A stretch of 32,076 bases of DNA from Balamuthia mandrillaris (GCA_031835245.1 JAVKOQ010000504.1:1-32076); one strand, 5' to 3'; counted from the stretch's first letter, positions 1 to 9,361 are shown. Notes: a model not told the origin generated them from the letters alone. Numbers and translations are program-made.

Positions 1-1311
1 CTTGGCCATAGTTACGGCTTTGTGACGTTTGCAGATGCTGAAACAGCAGAGCATGTTAAGGGTCAAAATAACCTGTACTTTCTCGGCAAAATGGTTCTTA
101 CTTCTATCCTTTCATTCTTTTCTCTCCTTTTTATCTGCTCTCATCTCGTTCTTTCTTCTCTTTTTCCCCCCTCTCTCTCTCTCTCTTCTTATGCTGTCCT
201 TGGTTCTATCCTTTTCTCCTTTTTAACACAATCAACTCCAACAGATGAATGTAGGACCAGCCTACCGGAAGGCTCCTGAGGTCTCCCCCTCCGGAGCAAC
301 AACCACCGCCGCCATGCACCAACACTACGCCGCCATGCCCGGCTACGCCCAAGCTGGCTTTATGCAACAACCCCCTCAATCCTACTTGTCCTATCCCACC
401 GCTGCCACTGGCGCAGTTGGAGCTGCCGGCACCGCCACCACTGGTGCAATCTCTTCTACTACCGCCGCTGCCGGCAGCACCGCCACGGACGCTGCTGCTC
501 AACAGATGTATGCTGGCTACTATGATCCCTATCAGGCATATTACAACCAATACTACTCTCACTACAACTATGGCGCGCAACAAGGGCAATATGCTTATCC
601 ACAACAGCAACAGCAACAACAACAGCAACCAGGATCGCCGCAACAAACACAACAACAGTACCAACAACAACCCCAACAGCAGGGCACACAGCAGCAACAG
701 CAGTATCAGCAGCAGTACCAAGGTTGGTGAGAGATAATTTTGTTTTGTTATTGCTTTTTTTGTTATTGTTTGAGTTTCGTATTTTTCTGGATCATCCTCT
801 TGTTATGCGTACTTATTTAAAATTACTTTGAACCTTGTCTCTTCGCTTGTTCTTTTCCTTCGTGTTTTCCCTTCCCTTTTTTATTTCTATTTTTTGGTTT
901 TCTTTTCTTCTTTTGGGTGTTTCTTCCTTGTCCCCTGTCGAATCTTCGAATTATATCGCACATTTTTTTATCATTTCTCTCACCATCTCTTCTTATTCAC
1001 GATCACTTTGAGCAGCTTGGCAACAGGTACGTGTAACCCCTACTTTTATTGCTCATCTCAAGCCTTCTCCTGCTTCTCTTTAATCTTCCTCTCCTTCTTT
1101 TCACTTTCTTCTCTCTTCTTTCTCTCACTTTGTCTTCTTATCTTCTACTGCGCAATTTTGGGATAAACAGACAGCACAGATGGGATATCCCTCTGCTCCA
1201 GGTTCCGGTGGCGTCTCTTCTCCTAGCTCTAACGGTGCCCCCGGTTCCAACGGTGCACCTAGCTCTGGTGGCGCTGGTGGTCTTCTTGGCGATAAACCGC
1301 TCGGCGTATGA
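1..1311 (+). CDS. BOULE/DAZ-like RRM RNA-binding protein, 3' part
   Basis: The gene enters from the left edge. Exons: <1-93, 245-722, 1016-1026, 1171-1311 (TGA). The first exon holds the end of an RRM with the RNP1 core SYGFVTF, then QNNLYFLGKM; the next begins MNVGPAYRKAP. Together they resemble the RRM end of DAZ/BOULE proteins, where GKxLxxGPAIRK follows the last strand. After it come an A/G/Y-rich stretch and a Q-rich tract (from about 600), then a G/S/P-rich C-terminus ending DKPLGV. The family binds mRNA 3'UTRs and controls translation. Intron 1 (94-244) has a weak donor (ATG/GTTCTT). Exon 3 is an 11-nt microexon: the phase-1 exon ending CAA G joins CT TGG CAA CAG and then ACA GCA CAG, which keeps the frame; using the AG at 1012 gives a 14-nt version. 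Unspliced, exon 2 would stop at 728-730. RRM call firm; DAZ kinship is a motif impression. Confidence 0.75.
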
Positions 1312-1632
1312 GCTTCTTCCCCTTGTTCTTCTTGTACCTAAATCAAGCCCTTAGCATTGACATCTCCTTCCTTTATCCTCCACTCCTTTTTTTTTAGACG
1401 GGCCAACAATAGAAGACTGTGTGACTCTGTACCTCGGTTCATTCTCTCTTCTCTTTCTATCTATCTTTCTTCGAAAAAAACACAACGATCTGGTAAGCGG
1501 ATCTCTTTGGCTAAGCAAAACAACAGAAAGCAGTTGCGTTGAGTACTGAACGGCACATTTATTGGCGTTAATAAACGAGCAAGAAACAACAACACCTTCT
1601 TTTTCTCCTTCCCTCTTTCTCGGTTAGATAAA
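1312..1632. other. 3' UTR and intergenic spacer
   Basis: Pyrimidine-rich sequence after the RRM gene with a short T run at 1390-1397. An AATAAA at 1570-1575 could be the polyadenylation signal of the RRM gene. No coding sequence was recognised. Confidence 0.4.
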
Positions 1633-2043
1633 ATGGTGAGAGAGAGCGGAGATGAGGAAAGAGAAAAGCTTGCACAACTGGAAAAGATAATTCATAAGCT
1701 GGAGGCATGTTTGGACACGACAACCAAGGAAAGAGAAAGACGAAGACAGTTTGAGCTGATAAGTGGCATGGCTATGGAACAGCTTGAACTGCTCCTTGAG
1801 GCAAAACTTTCTTGTAATTGTCTGTCTCTTTCCTTGGTTGTCACATTCAAACATCATGCCTCCAGCTTACGAATCATCTTTTCCAGTCGCGGTGTAGGAA
1901 GCGCACTAGCATGCCGAGTGCACTCGAGCTGGGTGAAGCAAGCCAAGTCATTCGCCTTGCTTTCGGTAATATATCGATGCTGGGAGGTATCAACCTTACT
2001 CATCACTCCTCTAAATCGAAGGTGCTTTCGCCTTGAAAGATAA
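1633..2043 (+). pseudogene. Unrecognised coiled-coil-like ORF, possibly a gene remnant
   Basis: The ORF starts at an ATG preceded by a pyrimidine-rich leader. Its first 60 residues are charged and helical-looking (LEKIIHKLEACL, TTKERERRRQFEL), like a coiled coil; the rest is Cys/Ser/Leu-rich and looks non-coding. A second plausible stretch lies in another frame at about 1887-2036 (ALELGEASQVIRLAFG, NISMLGGINLTHH, stop at 2034-2036). A possible intron with AG at 1885-1886 would join them, but no GT donor gave a matching phase. The segment coincides with an inverted duplication, so it may be a broken gene copy rather than an active gene. Function unknown. Confidence 0.25.
1678..1886. repeat. 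Imperfect inverted repeat (head-to-head duplication)
   Basis: About 65 nt at 1678-1742 recur as the reverse complement at 1820-1886, with scattered substitutions and one 3-nt indel. A nearer pair, CAGTTTGAGCTG at 1747-1758 and CAGCTTGAACTG at 1780-1791, is also inverted. A transcript would fold into a long bulged hairpin with a loop near 1759-1779. Both arms read as related peptides on opposite strands (LEKIIHKLEA and TTKERERR against LEKMIRKLEA and TTKERDRQ). Confidence 0.8.
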
Positions 2044-2074
2044 ATAACAGCTGGTTACACATGTGAATGGGAGA

Positions 2075-2079
<5 letters not shown>

Positions 2080-2114
<35 letters not shown>
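2080..2114. repeat. (GA)n microsatellite
   Basis: About 17 GA units in an intergenic stretch, followed by a 12-nt A run at 2153-2164. No gene was recognised around it. Confidence 0.9.
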
Positions 2115-2125
<11 letters not shown>

Positions 2126-2167
2126 AATTAAAAGAAACTGTGTTCAAAACAGAAAAAAAAAAAAGAA

Positions 2168-2283
2168 GGCTGGCCTCAGTTTAAAAGGAGTTGCTTAAGC
2201 CAGCCACATTACTCCTGTTCGTCTTCAGGGTCCCTTAGGTTGACTGAGATCAGACACACAAAATCAGAAGCGGAGTTACAGTA
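2168..2283 (+). ncRNA. Candidate H/ACA-like small RNA
   Basis: GGCTGGC at 2168-2174 pairs with GCCAGCC at 2199-2205. ACATTA (2206-2211) follows at once and fits the H-box consensus ANANNA. ACTCC at 2211-2215 can pair with GGAGT at 2272-2276, and ACA at 2278-2280 sits three bases before 2283. This is the hairpin-hinge-hairpin-ACA order of H/ACA guide RNAs. Against it: the first hairpin is short (38 nt), the two elements share base 2211, the inner stems are weak, and no target rRNA is available to test the pocket. It may be chance. Confidence 0.25.
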
Positions 2284-2450
2284 AAGGCCTTTTTATGGTA
2301 AGTTTAAGCCTATGTTTTGATTTTTGATTGGCGATTTGAAACTTTTAAGCAACAGATCAAAGATTGGCTTCTATAACTGTGATCTACAATAAAAAAGAAA
2401 CGAAAAATGTGATTGGTGCTTTTTACAATTATTTTGCTATACAACAACGA

Positions 2451-3947
2451 TTATTTTTGGGTGGCAAGCTGCTGCTGGAGGGGGTGGTTGCTGTCGCAGA
2501 AGAAGCTCCACATGCCGGCACCGGTGCCGGCTGCCCACTCGTCCAGCTCCGGCGCTAGGGGCTTCCCTTCGGTGAAGGGCTTGCCCAGGACGCTCTGTCC
2601 TAGGCAAGGTACCATTCTTTGTTTCGTGAACTCTGCCACATCGCTCTGGGTGAGCCGCCCGAGCGCCTCCTCAATCTTTGCTCTCAGTTCCTCCACGCTC
2701 TTGTAGCTGCTTCCTCCCACGCATTCTTTGATCTTGGCAAAGCAGTACTCCATCGGGTTGAGAAAGGGAGAGCAAGAAGGCAGCAACAACACAGAGATGT
2801 GGTAGGTCTCGTGCAGCCTCGTGACGAAGCTGCCGCCCAGCCAATCCGCGTAGCGCTCATCGATGACCACCACGCTCTCCCGCGGTACTCTCTTTGCGAG
2901 CTCCTCCAGGAACAGTTCCAAGTCAGAAGCGGTGACTCCTCTCCTCCTCTGCTGCTCCTTGTCGCTGTTTGCATCGTGGCGCTTGTGTTTGGCAACGAAA
3001 GGGACAAACTGCGAGTGGCAGAGGCCGTCATCGGAGAGGGCAGCGATCAAGGACAGAGTTCTTCGCTTGGGCAAAGGGGTGAGCGTCAATTGCGTGGTGC
3101 CCTCCTTTTCTTGCTGTTGTTCGTGTTCTTGTTGTTGCTGCTGTTCTTGCAGCACGTCCGACGCTTCGTCTTCACTTCTGATATTGGCTTTCTTCTTTTG
3201 ATGCAGCTTCAGGTGAAAAGGACAGACGCCCACGTACACTTTAGCTCTTTGGCCACATACGACCATCAGCCGATGTGTGAAGAGCTTTCGCTTCTCGAGC
3301 ACCTCCGGAGTGTTCCATCGTTCCTTGGGGATGGGCAAGGCCTCTCTGGCTGCGATTCCTAGCTCCCCCAAGCATGCTTCCAACGTGCTGGCCGACACTT
3401 CCTTGCCACGTGCTTCCTTCAGGCGAGCCACAATGGCCTTGCTGCTCAACCATGCATCATTGCCGTTCTCACCTTCCTCTATCCACTCCAAGACTTGCAT
3501 CAGGTCCTCTTCACTCAGCTTTTGCTTTCTTCCTCTTCTCTTGCGCTCCTTCTTTTTGTTGTTGGAGCGGTGCTCAGCCATTATTCGTGCGACGGAAGCT
3601 TGGGAGATGTTGTGCGCGGCAGCGACCTCCTCCCAGGTCAAGAAGTCATTGTGCACTTGCTTGACGACCGCCTCTCTGGTTTTGTCGTCGATGCGAGAGG
3701 TTGTTCTTTTTGCTCGTTTGGCGGGAGGCGGAGATGCAGGAGGAAGTTCTTTTGTGGCGTGGTTCTGCTCCTCTTCCAACATGTTGCTGGTGGCGCCAGG
3801 GGCGGCCTTCAAGGCTTCACGTTTTCTTTTCACAGAGGCGGCGGAGATCGTTTTTTCCAGGTCCGCCAGGTCCTGCTTGTATCGAGCCAGGTCCGCTTCG
3901 AGCTCTCCCAGCCGCTTCGAGATGGCCTGGAAGGTATGGTCCGACAT
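2451..3947 (-). mobile_element. IS630/Tc1/mariner-type transposase ORF, first catalytic Asp apparently absent
   Basis: Intact, intronless ORF of 498 residues from the ATG at 3945-3947. Order: leucine-zipper-like helix (about 10-36); basic stretch; a first HTH (about 85-125, ISQASVARIMAEHR); a basic linker; a second HTH/winged segment (about 143-200); then the DDE domain. In the DDE domain, VVVIDERYADW supplies the second Asp and LLPSCSPFLNPMEYCF the third acidic residue. At the place of the first strand, where the family has an Asp (usual form FxDE), the protein reads VYVGVCPFHL with no acidic residue. A Q/E-rich segment is inserted after it (about 270-290). No clear terminal inverted repeats or TA duplication were found by eye. 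The reading frame is whole, so it is either a recently inactivated DNA transposon or a host-recruited DNA-binding protein. Confidence 0.8.
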
Positions 3948-4040
3948 TCCTTCGCTTCCAAGTTGCCGTTTGGTTGGACACGAAAAAAACGTTAAAAAAA
4001 CCGAATAAAATTTTTCGTCTCAATCGATCTTTTTATAAAT

Positions 4041-4080
4041 TCCTCAATATTTATGAATATTCCTCAATATTTATGAATAT
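4041..4080. repeat. 20-bp tandem duplication upstream of the transposase
   Basis: The 20-mer TCCTCAATATTTATGAATAT occurs twice in direct succession, 94 bp upstream of the transposase ATG. Its inner part, AATATTTATGAATATT, is nearly self-complementary. It could be a subterminal transposon repeat, a promoter element, or simple AT-rich slippage. Confidence 0.85.
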
Positions 4081-4151
4081 TCTGCGAGTTTTCGATACAA
4101 CTCTCAAACTTTTTGTCGATATTCGTCGACATAACGCGTGTCACCGAGACT

Positions 4152-4376
4152 TCACCAAAATTTCATCATGTCGTCTTGGAAAAGGTAAGCAAGGCTGAAC
4201 GCAGCAGCTGCTACTTGATCGTCGGTGATGGACGGAAGAGCAGGCATAAGATGGCCTGCACCCAAAGATAAAGGGACGAAGAGAGAAGCGACGGTGGATG
4301 AGCCAACCACCAAGCAGTGGTTTGGCAGGGAAGCACAGCTGCTGTGGCAACCAGCACCCTCCCTTTGTGCGGCCAA
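4152..4376 (-). pseudogene. Possible N-terminal fragment of a GNAT acetyltransferase
   Basis: A 74-residue reading frame ends PALPSITDDQVAAA, then AFSLAYLFQDDMMKFW. This resembles the first helix of GNAT N-acetyltransferases, where a TxxD-xxAAxxLAxAFxDDPxxxW pattern is common. The frame stops at once, or is spliced out at TTTTG/GTGAAG (donor near 4154). No acetyl-CoA-binding motif was found downstream; the transposase ORF lies there instead. It may be an exon or fragment cut off from the rest of a gene. Weak evidence from one short motif. Confidence 0.2.
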
Positions 4377-4511
4377 TCAGCAATCAAAGTTCTCATCTCA
4401 GCTTTTCCATTAAAACATCGTTACCTTTTAAAAGTAAAATTAATTAATACTATAAAAGGTTTGATCGATTCCTGTCGACAAAAATGATATTACCGTAATG
4501 CCGGAAGAGAG

Positions 4512-6550
4512 ATGAAAGGCAAACTGGCCCAAGGGTACTCTCCCGTTAGAAGAGCAAAGCCTCGGGCAAGTAGCCGGTACGGAGGACCTTCCAACAAACC
4601 TAGATGGCAATCGGAGCGCGTTCGTACGTTGTTGCTCTTGCCCCCTTTTTTTTTTCCCAATGTTTGCTTACAGTACACCCTTAAAAAACAAAAAATGAAA
4701 AGGTCCTCATGCTGTTGTTAAACGAAAGATAGAGTGCGAATGGGAGGAAGAAGGAGAAGCAAAGCGAAAGGAGGTGGAAGTCACTTTTGTGGTGGAGCAC
4801 ACTCTTCACGACCACGTGCACGTATGCACCATTGACGACATTTGCACTATGCTTCAGTGTTGTCCTGCCCACTATGGTACGACCCTCCTCTGTTTTTTTC
4901 TTGCTTCTTTTATCTGGCTTTTGTCTTCTTCTTTTTCTGTCTTCTTTCTGCTTTCTCTCTTCCTTCTTCTAGCTTATTAACAGTATTCATTTCAGTTGAG
5001 CCTTTCTTGTATATGTTGGTACAGCCGAAACGTAAAAGCTATAACAAGCACCCGAGCATGCACCGCGGCGACACGTGGGCTTCCATGATGGCGAGGGAGG
5101 AGATAGAGTGTGCTGGTCCTCCGAGCGTCAATCATGATGGACCTGTTATGTGGGTGGCTGCCCAACCATTCGACAAACCTATCAAAGTCAGTATCCATTC
5201 CTCTTGTTGTTATTTTGATTTTTTGTTCCTTTTGTTCTGCTTCTAGCTCTTCTTTATCTTCGTCTTCTTTTGCTGTCCGTTTCGTCTTGTTCTTCTTTCT
5301 TCATTCTTCACTCTTCATTCTTCTTCTTCTTGTTCTTGTTCTTGTTCTTGTTCTTCTTCTTCCTCTTCGTCTTTCTTCTGCTTCTTCATTCTTCTTCTTC
5401 TTGTTCTTCTTCTTCTTCTTGTTCTTGTTCTTCTTGTTCTTCTTCTTCTTCTTCTTCTTCTTCTTCTTCTTCTTCTTCTTCTTCTAAAGAATGATGATAT
5501 TTTGATATACATTAGTGGGGCACGAGCATGGACAGTTACTCGAAAGAACAGTTGAAAAGATTGACGGAAGATGGACATATCATTACATACGGTATTACTT
5601 TTTTGTATTGTAACTTTGCGCTTACATTATGCTTGTTCTATTTTAACGTAACCCTCTAGGCAAACGAGCTATAACTTTTGAACCCAATTTTAATGCCTAT
5701 AGAGCGACTCAACTCTTTTCCATACCACATGAAATCGGTCATTACGTTGACTATTGCAGCTTTTATGAGGAGGAACGAAAGAACTGTAAGTGCATTCACT
5801 CTTAGACAAACGTAATGAGTGTATTGATCATATTTTCTTCTCTCTCTCTCTCTCTCTCTCTCAGATTTGGCAGCTCAGCACAAAAAAGCATCCACAGCGG
5901 CAGCAAAGAAAATGCAGCCTAGAGGAGAGGACGAAGAAGATGATGAAGAAACAAAGAAGCAAAAGGAAAAAGAAAAGGAAGGTGAAGGGCAGGAGAATGG
6001 TGAAAGTGAGAAGCTCTTAATTGGGGTTACTAAGCAAAAATGGTTAAATGAGAAGAGCTCAACTGAAGAACATAAAAGGAAAGAAGCGAAAGAAGAACTC
6101 AAAGAAGAAGAAGAAGAAGAAGAAGAAGAAGAAGAAGAAAATGATGATGATGATGATGATGATGAAGAAGATGAAGAACAAGAAAAAGAACTAGAAGAAG
6201 AAAAGATGAATGAAGCAAAAGAAGAAACAGAAGCGGAAAAAGAAACAAAAGAGAAGAAAGCAAACGAAGCAGAAGAAGGCGCTGCCGCTGAAAAAGAGCA
6301 TAGGAGGAAACAACAAGAAGACATGAGGCGAATGAAGAAAGAACGGGACGCAATAGAGCAACGCGTGATTCCAGTCTTCAACGCGAAGCCCTACATCGAA
6401 AAGGAGCGTTTTGCCAACGCTTTTGCGGATGAGGTGAAAGCAGCGCTTCTCAAGAAAGGCATTCCTTTTCCCTTCCCACGAAAGGACGATGCGGTGGCGA
6501 CGAAGGACAAGGGCATCCGGCAGCAAGACTTCTTCCTTCCATCGTTTTAA
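4512..6550 (+). CDS. Predicted zinc metallopeptidase (HEIGH motif) with acidic insert
   Basis: Exons: 4512-4623, 4703-4876, 4996-5186, 5516-5591, 5660-5785, 5865-6550; 454 residues. The first intron is the least sure: its donor GTACGT is strong, but the AG at 4702 is chosen only because it restores frame past the better-looking AG at 4673. The middle exons join cleanly (HYVEPFLYMLVQPKRKSY, DKPIKWGTSMDSYSKEQL). Exon 4 carries FSIPHEIGHYVDY (HEIGH at 5728-5742), a classical HExxH zinc site with the catalytic Glu. About 190 residues later, IEKERFANAFADEV (6395-6436) matches the ExxANxFAxEL helix that gives the third ligand in ImmA/IrrE-like (M78) peptidases. Between them lies an E/K/D-rich tract (about 5930-6330) including a pure GAA run. 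Substrate unknown. The upstream region (HDHVHVCTIDDICTML) matched nothing I know. Confidence 0.65.
5316..5485 (+). repeat. (CTT)n-rich polypyrimidine tract in an intron
   Basis: About 170 nt of nearly pure CTT/CTTGTT units inside intron 5187-5515 of the metallopeptidase gene, ending in an uninterrupted CTT run. It is pyrimidine-rich on the sense strand. Confidence 0.9.
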
Positions 6551-6806
6551 CGAAAAATAATAAAATAATAAAATAAAATAAAAAATAAAATAAGAAGAGA
6601 GGACAAAAGGTGAACAATCTGTGCAATGCATGTGTACAAATTAGATCATACTAATAGTTTGATCTATAGTTTTACTTTATTTGGATAACGTTATGGTTTC
6701 GCATAACAAAATTTAACGACCAAAGAAAAGGCAGTAACGCAGCCATCCCTTCCTTCTTCTGCTTCTTCTTCTTGCTTAGCAAGACCATAAGCAACAAACA
6801 ACAAGC
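6551..6806. other. Intergenic spacer with A/T-rich 3' UTR
   Basis: Overlapping AATAAAAT-type units at 6556-6592 directly after the metallopeptidase stop are the likely polyadenylation region. The rest is the upstream region of the PI3K gene; its last 50 nt are pyrimidine-rich and then A/C-rich. No further gene was recognised. Confidence 0.5.
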
Positions 6807-9215
6807 ATGCAAAAGAAACAGCAGCAACAAACATCACCGCCCAACAGAAAACGTGACAGCAATTACGTGGTGGCGCAGCGGCTGCAGCACCAATACCAGC
6901 TTCCCGACTTTGTTCTTCTCCACAAGATCGTCAACGAGAGCTTCGAAGAGGCCGACCTGCAGTACTGCTCCGACAAACAGCTCTACGACTACCTTCCTTT
7001 GCTCGTGAGGATCCCCTTTGCTTCGCGTCTTCGTTTTGCTCTGCTGGGTCGCGTGGAGACGAGCCCTTTATTGCAGCGTCTCTGCTTTTGGCTTCGCAGA
7101 GCGGATTGCGCTCCGCCAAACTTCTTTTCTTGGTCTTCTTCTTCCTCTCAAGACAAAGCAACAAAGGAGGATGATGAGGGAGAAGACGAGGGAGAGGAAG
7201 GAGAAGAATGGCTATGGGAAGACGACCAGCCGTTGAGGAACACGGCCGAATTTTTTGCAAAGTGTTTGGCCAGCGAAGGAAGCGGACCTGGCACGGCTGT
7301 CGAGGGACAGGCCTGGGCTGGGCTGGACCTCGCTGACCCTCTCTTTGGAAGCGATGTCCCTGTGGTGCATGTTCAAGTGGTATGTATTATTAGACTGCTC
7401 TTTTTTCCGTTCTCTCATCCTCATATCTTTTTCAAAAAGACCAAAGTCTTCGCATCGGGACACAGACCCTGTCTCTTATCGCTTCGTTATGGGGATGCAG
7501 CACGTGCGCAGGCACAAGCGGAAGACATACGAGGCAGCGCCATGCTCTACAAAGCAATGGCAGTTGGTTCTCAGCGGTTGTTGGAGAAAGAGAGAGCTGC
7601 TCTTCTGTCTTCTGCGCCACAACAAGAAGAGACACCACAGCGCGAAGAAGAAGAACAAGAGCAAGAGGAGAGCGAAGGAGAAGAAGCAGAAGAAGTGGGA
7701 GGAGAAGGAGGGATAACACCGAGGAATTCGTCAGAAGTTGTTGGAGATGGCGTTGTTGCTTCTCGTCGTAAACGTATTGCTTCATTGTGCGTGCTCTTCA
7801 ACTCCTGTCTTCGTTCTTTTTGTTCTTTTCTTTCTGTTTTGTTCTTATTCATATCCCTCCAACAGTTTCTCTCGAAACGCATCAACAGAGATGGACACTA
7901 TCAACAACAGCAATAGCAGTAACAATAACAACAAGGACGGCATTCTAACACGCCTCTTCGCCACGAAAGAACGCTTCACTTGGGTCAAAGAACATAGCAC
8001 GAAACAGCAACAACAACCGCAAAGCCCGAGGAGAGCAGAAGAGAAAAAGATGTCTTCCCCATCATCTTCATCTCCTTCCGTTGAACTAAGAACCAACAAT
8101 AAGCTCGTCGTGGAGAAAGCGGAGGACTTGATTGGTGCTGTGCAGAAGATTGTGTTCAAGAATGATGACATTCGTTCTGACATGATGGTTTCTATTTCCT
8201 TCCTTGTTCTCTTCTCTTGTTGTTCTTCTTCCTTCTTCCTTCTTCACTTCTCTTCAGCTTGATGTGATCTAATATACAAAACCAATATATAGGTGGAACT
8301 AATGTTGGGAGTATTTAACCTTTTGTGGCAGTCTTCTGGGCTCGAGAAGAAGCTCCACGCCGTCACGTTTCACGTCTGTCCGATAGCACCAGGCGCTGGT
8401 TTCATGCAATTCATGGAGAACTCTGTTCCTCTGCGTGAATGGAAGTGGGACGTCATAGACAGCTTTTCAGCAGCCGACATGGAGCAGTTCATTACAACCG
8501 CAGCTGGTTTCTTTCCTCCTCTTCGTTTATTTTGTTTACACTCTTTCGTTCTCACAAAACGCAAACACAGGAGGGTTTGTGGCAGGTTATTTGCTGGGTA
8601 TAAGAGATAGGCATCAGGACAACATGATGATCCAAAACGACACCACGTTCTTCCATCTTGACTTTAAGCATGCTTTTAATCGCAAAACGCGTGGCATCGA
8701 TGCTTGGTATATCTTTCTTCTTTCTCCTTGTTTTTGCTTTTGTTCTTTTCAACTCATTCAGATTAAATAGCCATTTCGCTATTCCCAAGTTCCTCAAAGC
8801 AAAGTTGGAGGAGAAAGGTCAATGGGACAACTTCAAGCATCGCTGTGCCGACGGCTTCATCATCCTCCGCCGCAACAACGGAATGCTCATCCATTTGGCC
8901 CAACTCCTCTTTAGCACGCTCTTCCACAACGATGAGATAGAGAGATGCTTCATCGAGTCTTTCTTCCTTCAACGAACAGAGGCCCAAGCAAGAGAGCTCA
9001 TTCACAAAGAAATAGAGCATGGAGTCACTTCCGTTAGAACGGGAATGAAGAACATGGTCCATACTTGGAGCATCAAAGACAAAACTGCCAAGCTGCAAGG
9101 TGCCTCTAATAGCAACAACAATGCTGTCTCTCCTCCGCTTTCTCCAACCAGTGCTTCTGCTTCTTCTGCATCTGATGCTCCCACTTCACCAACAGCATCC
9201 ACCAGCAGCGAATAA
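6807..9215 (+). CDS. Short phosphoinositide 3-kinase catalytic subunit (helical + kinase domains)
   Basis: Exons: 6807-7379, 7440-7786, 7866-8187, 8293-8506, 8571-8706, 8771-9215; 678 residues. It phosphorylates the 3-OH of inositol lipids at membranes. Residues 20-105 fit the PIK helical domain (LPDFVLLHKIVNESF, then LGRVETSPLLQRLCFWLRR). An acidic linker follows. The kinase N-lobe shows FASGHRPCLLSLRYGD (P-loop type SxxRP), a second charged/Ser/Asn linker, and IVFKNDDIRSDMM, which carries the ATP-binding Lys as in FKxGDDLRQD. The C-lobe has the catalytic loop LLGIRDRHQDNMM and the Mg site HLDFKHAF. The C-terminal helices follow (CADGFIILRRNN), then a Ser-rich tail. No Ras-binding or C2 domain is present; class I p110s are above 1000 residues. 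The usual DFG is DFK. Intron 7380-7439 is 60 nt without a stop, so its retention would keep frame. Confidence 0.85.
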
Positions 9216-9361
9216 AGACCTGTTTTTTGGCTTGTAATGCCGTTCAAGGACATGAGCAAGGACGCGAGCAAGGACGCGAGAGCGTACCAATATCTCCTGT
9301 CCTGTCTTCTGTCTGTCTACATTAAAACACTACTCTCTCTCATGTCCCTAATAAGAACCCT

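Noticed and set aside
206-721. Minus-strand ORF of 171 codons over the Q-rich exon
   Set aside because: Leu/Val runs are the complement of CAA/CAG repeats; the RRM gene on the plus strand explains the region.
2514-2531. Perfect 18-bp palindrome GCCGGCACCGGTGCCGGC
   Set aside because: It lies inside the transposase coding region and encodes part of an AGTGAG stretch; more likely codon chance in GC-rich sequence than a site.
2619-3362. Plus-strand ORF of 247 codons
   Set aside because: Antisense to the transposase; no recognisable motif.
2330-4150. Terminal inverted repeats of the transposon
   Set aside because: Only a weak shared ATAAAAA...ACGAAAAAT was found between the flanks, too poor to set ends.
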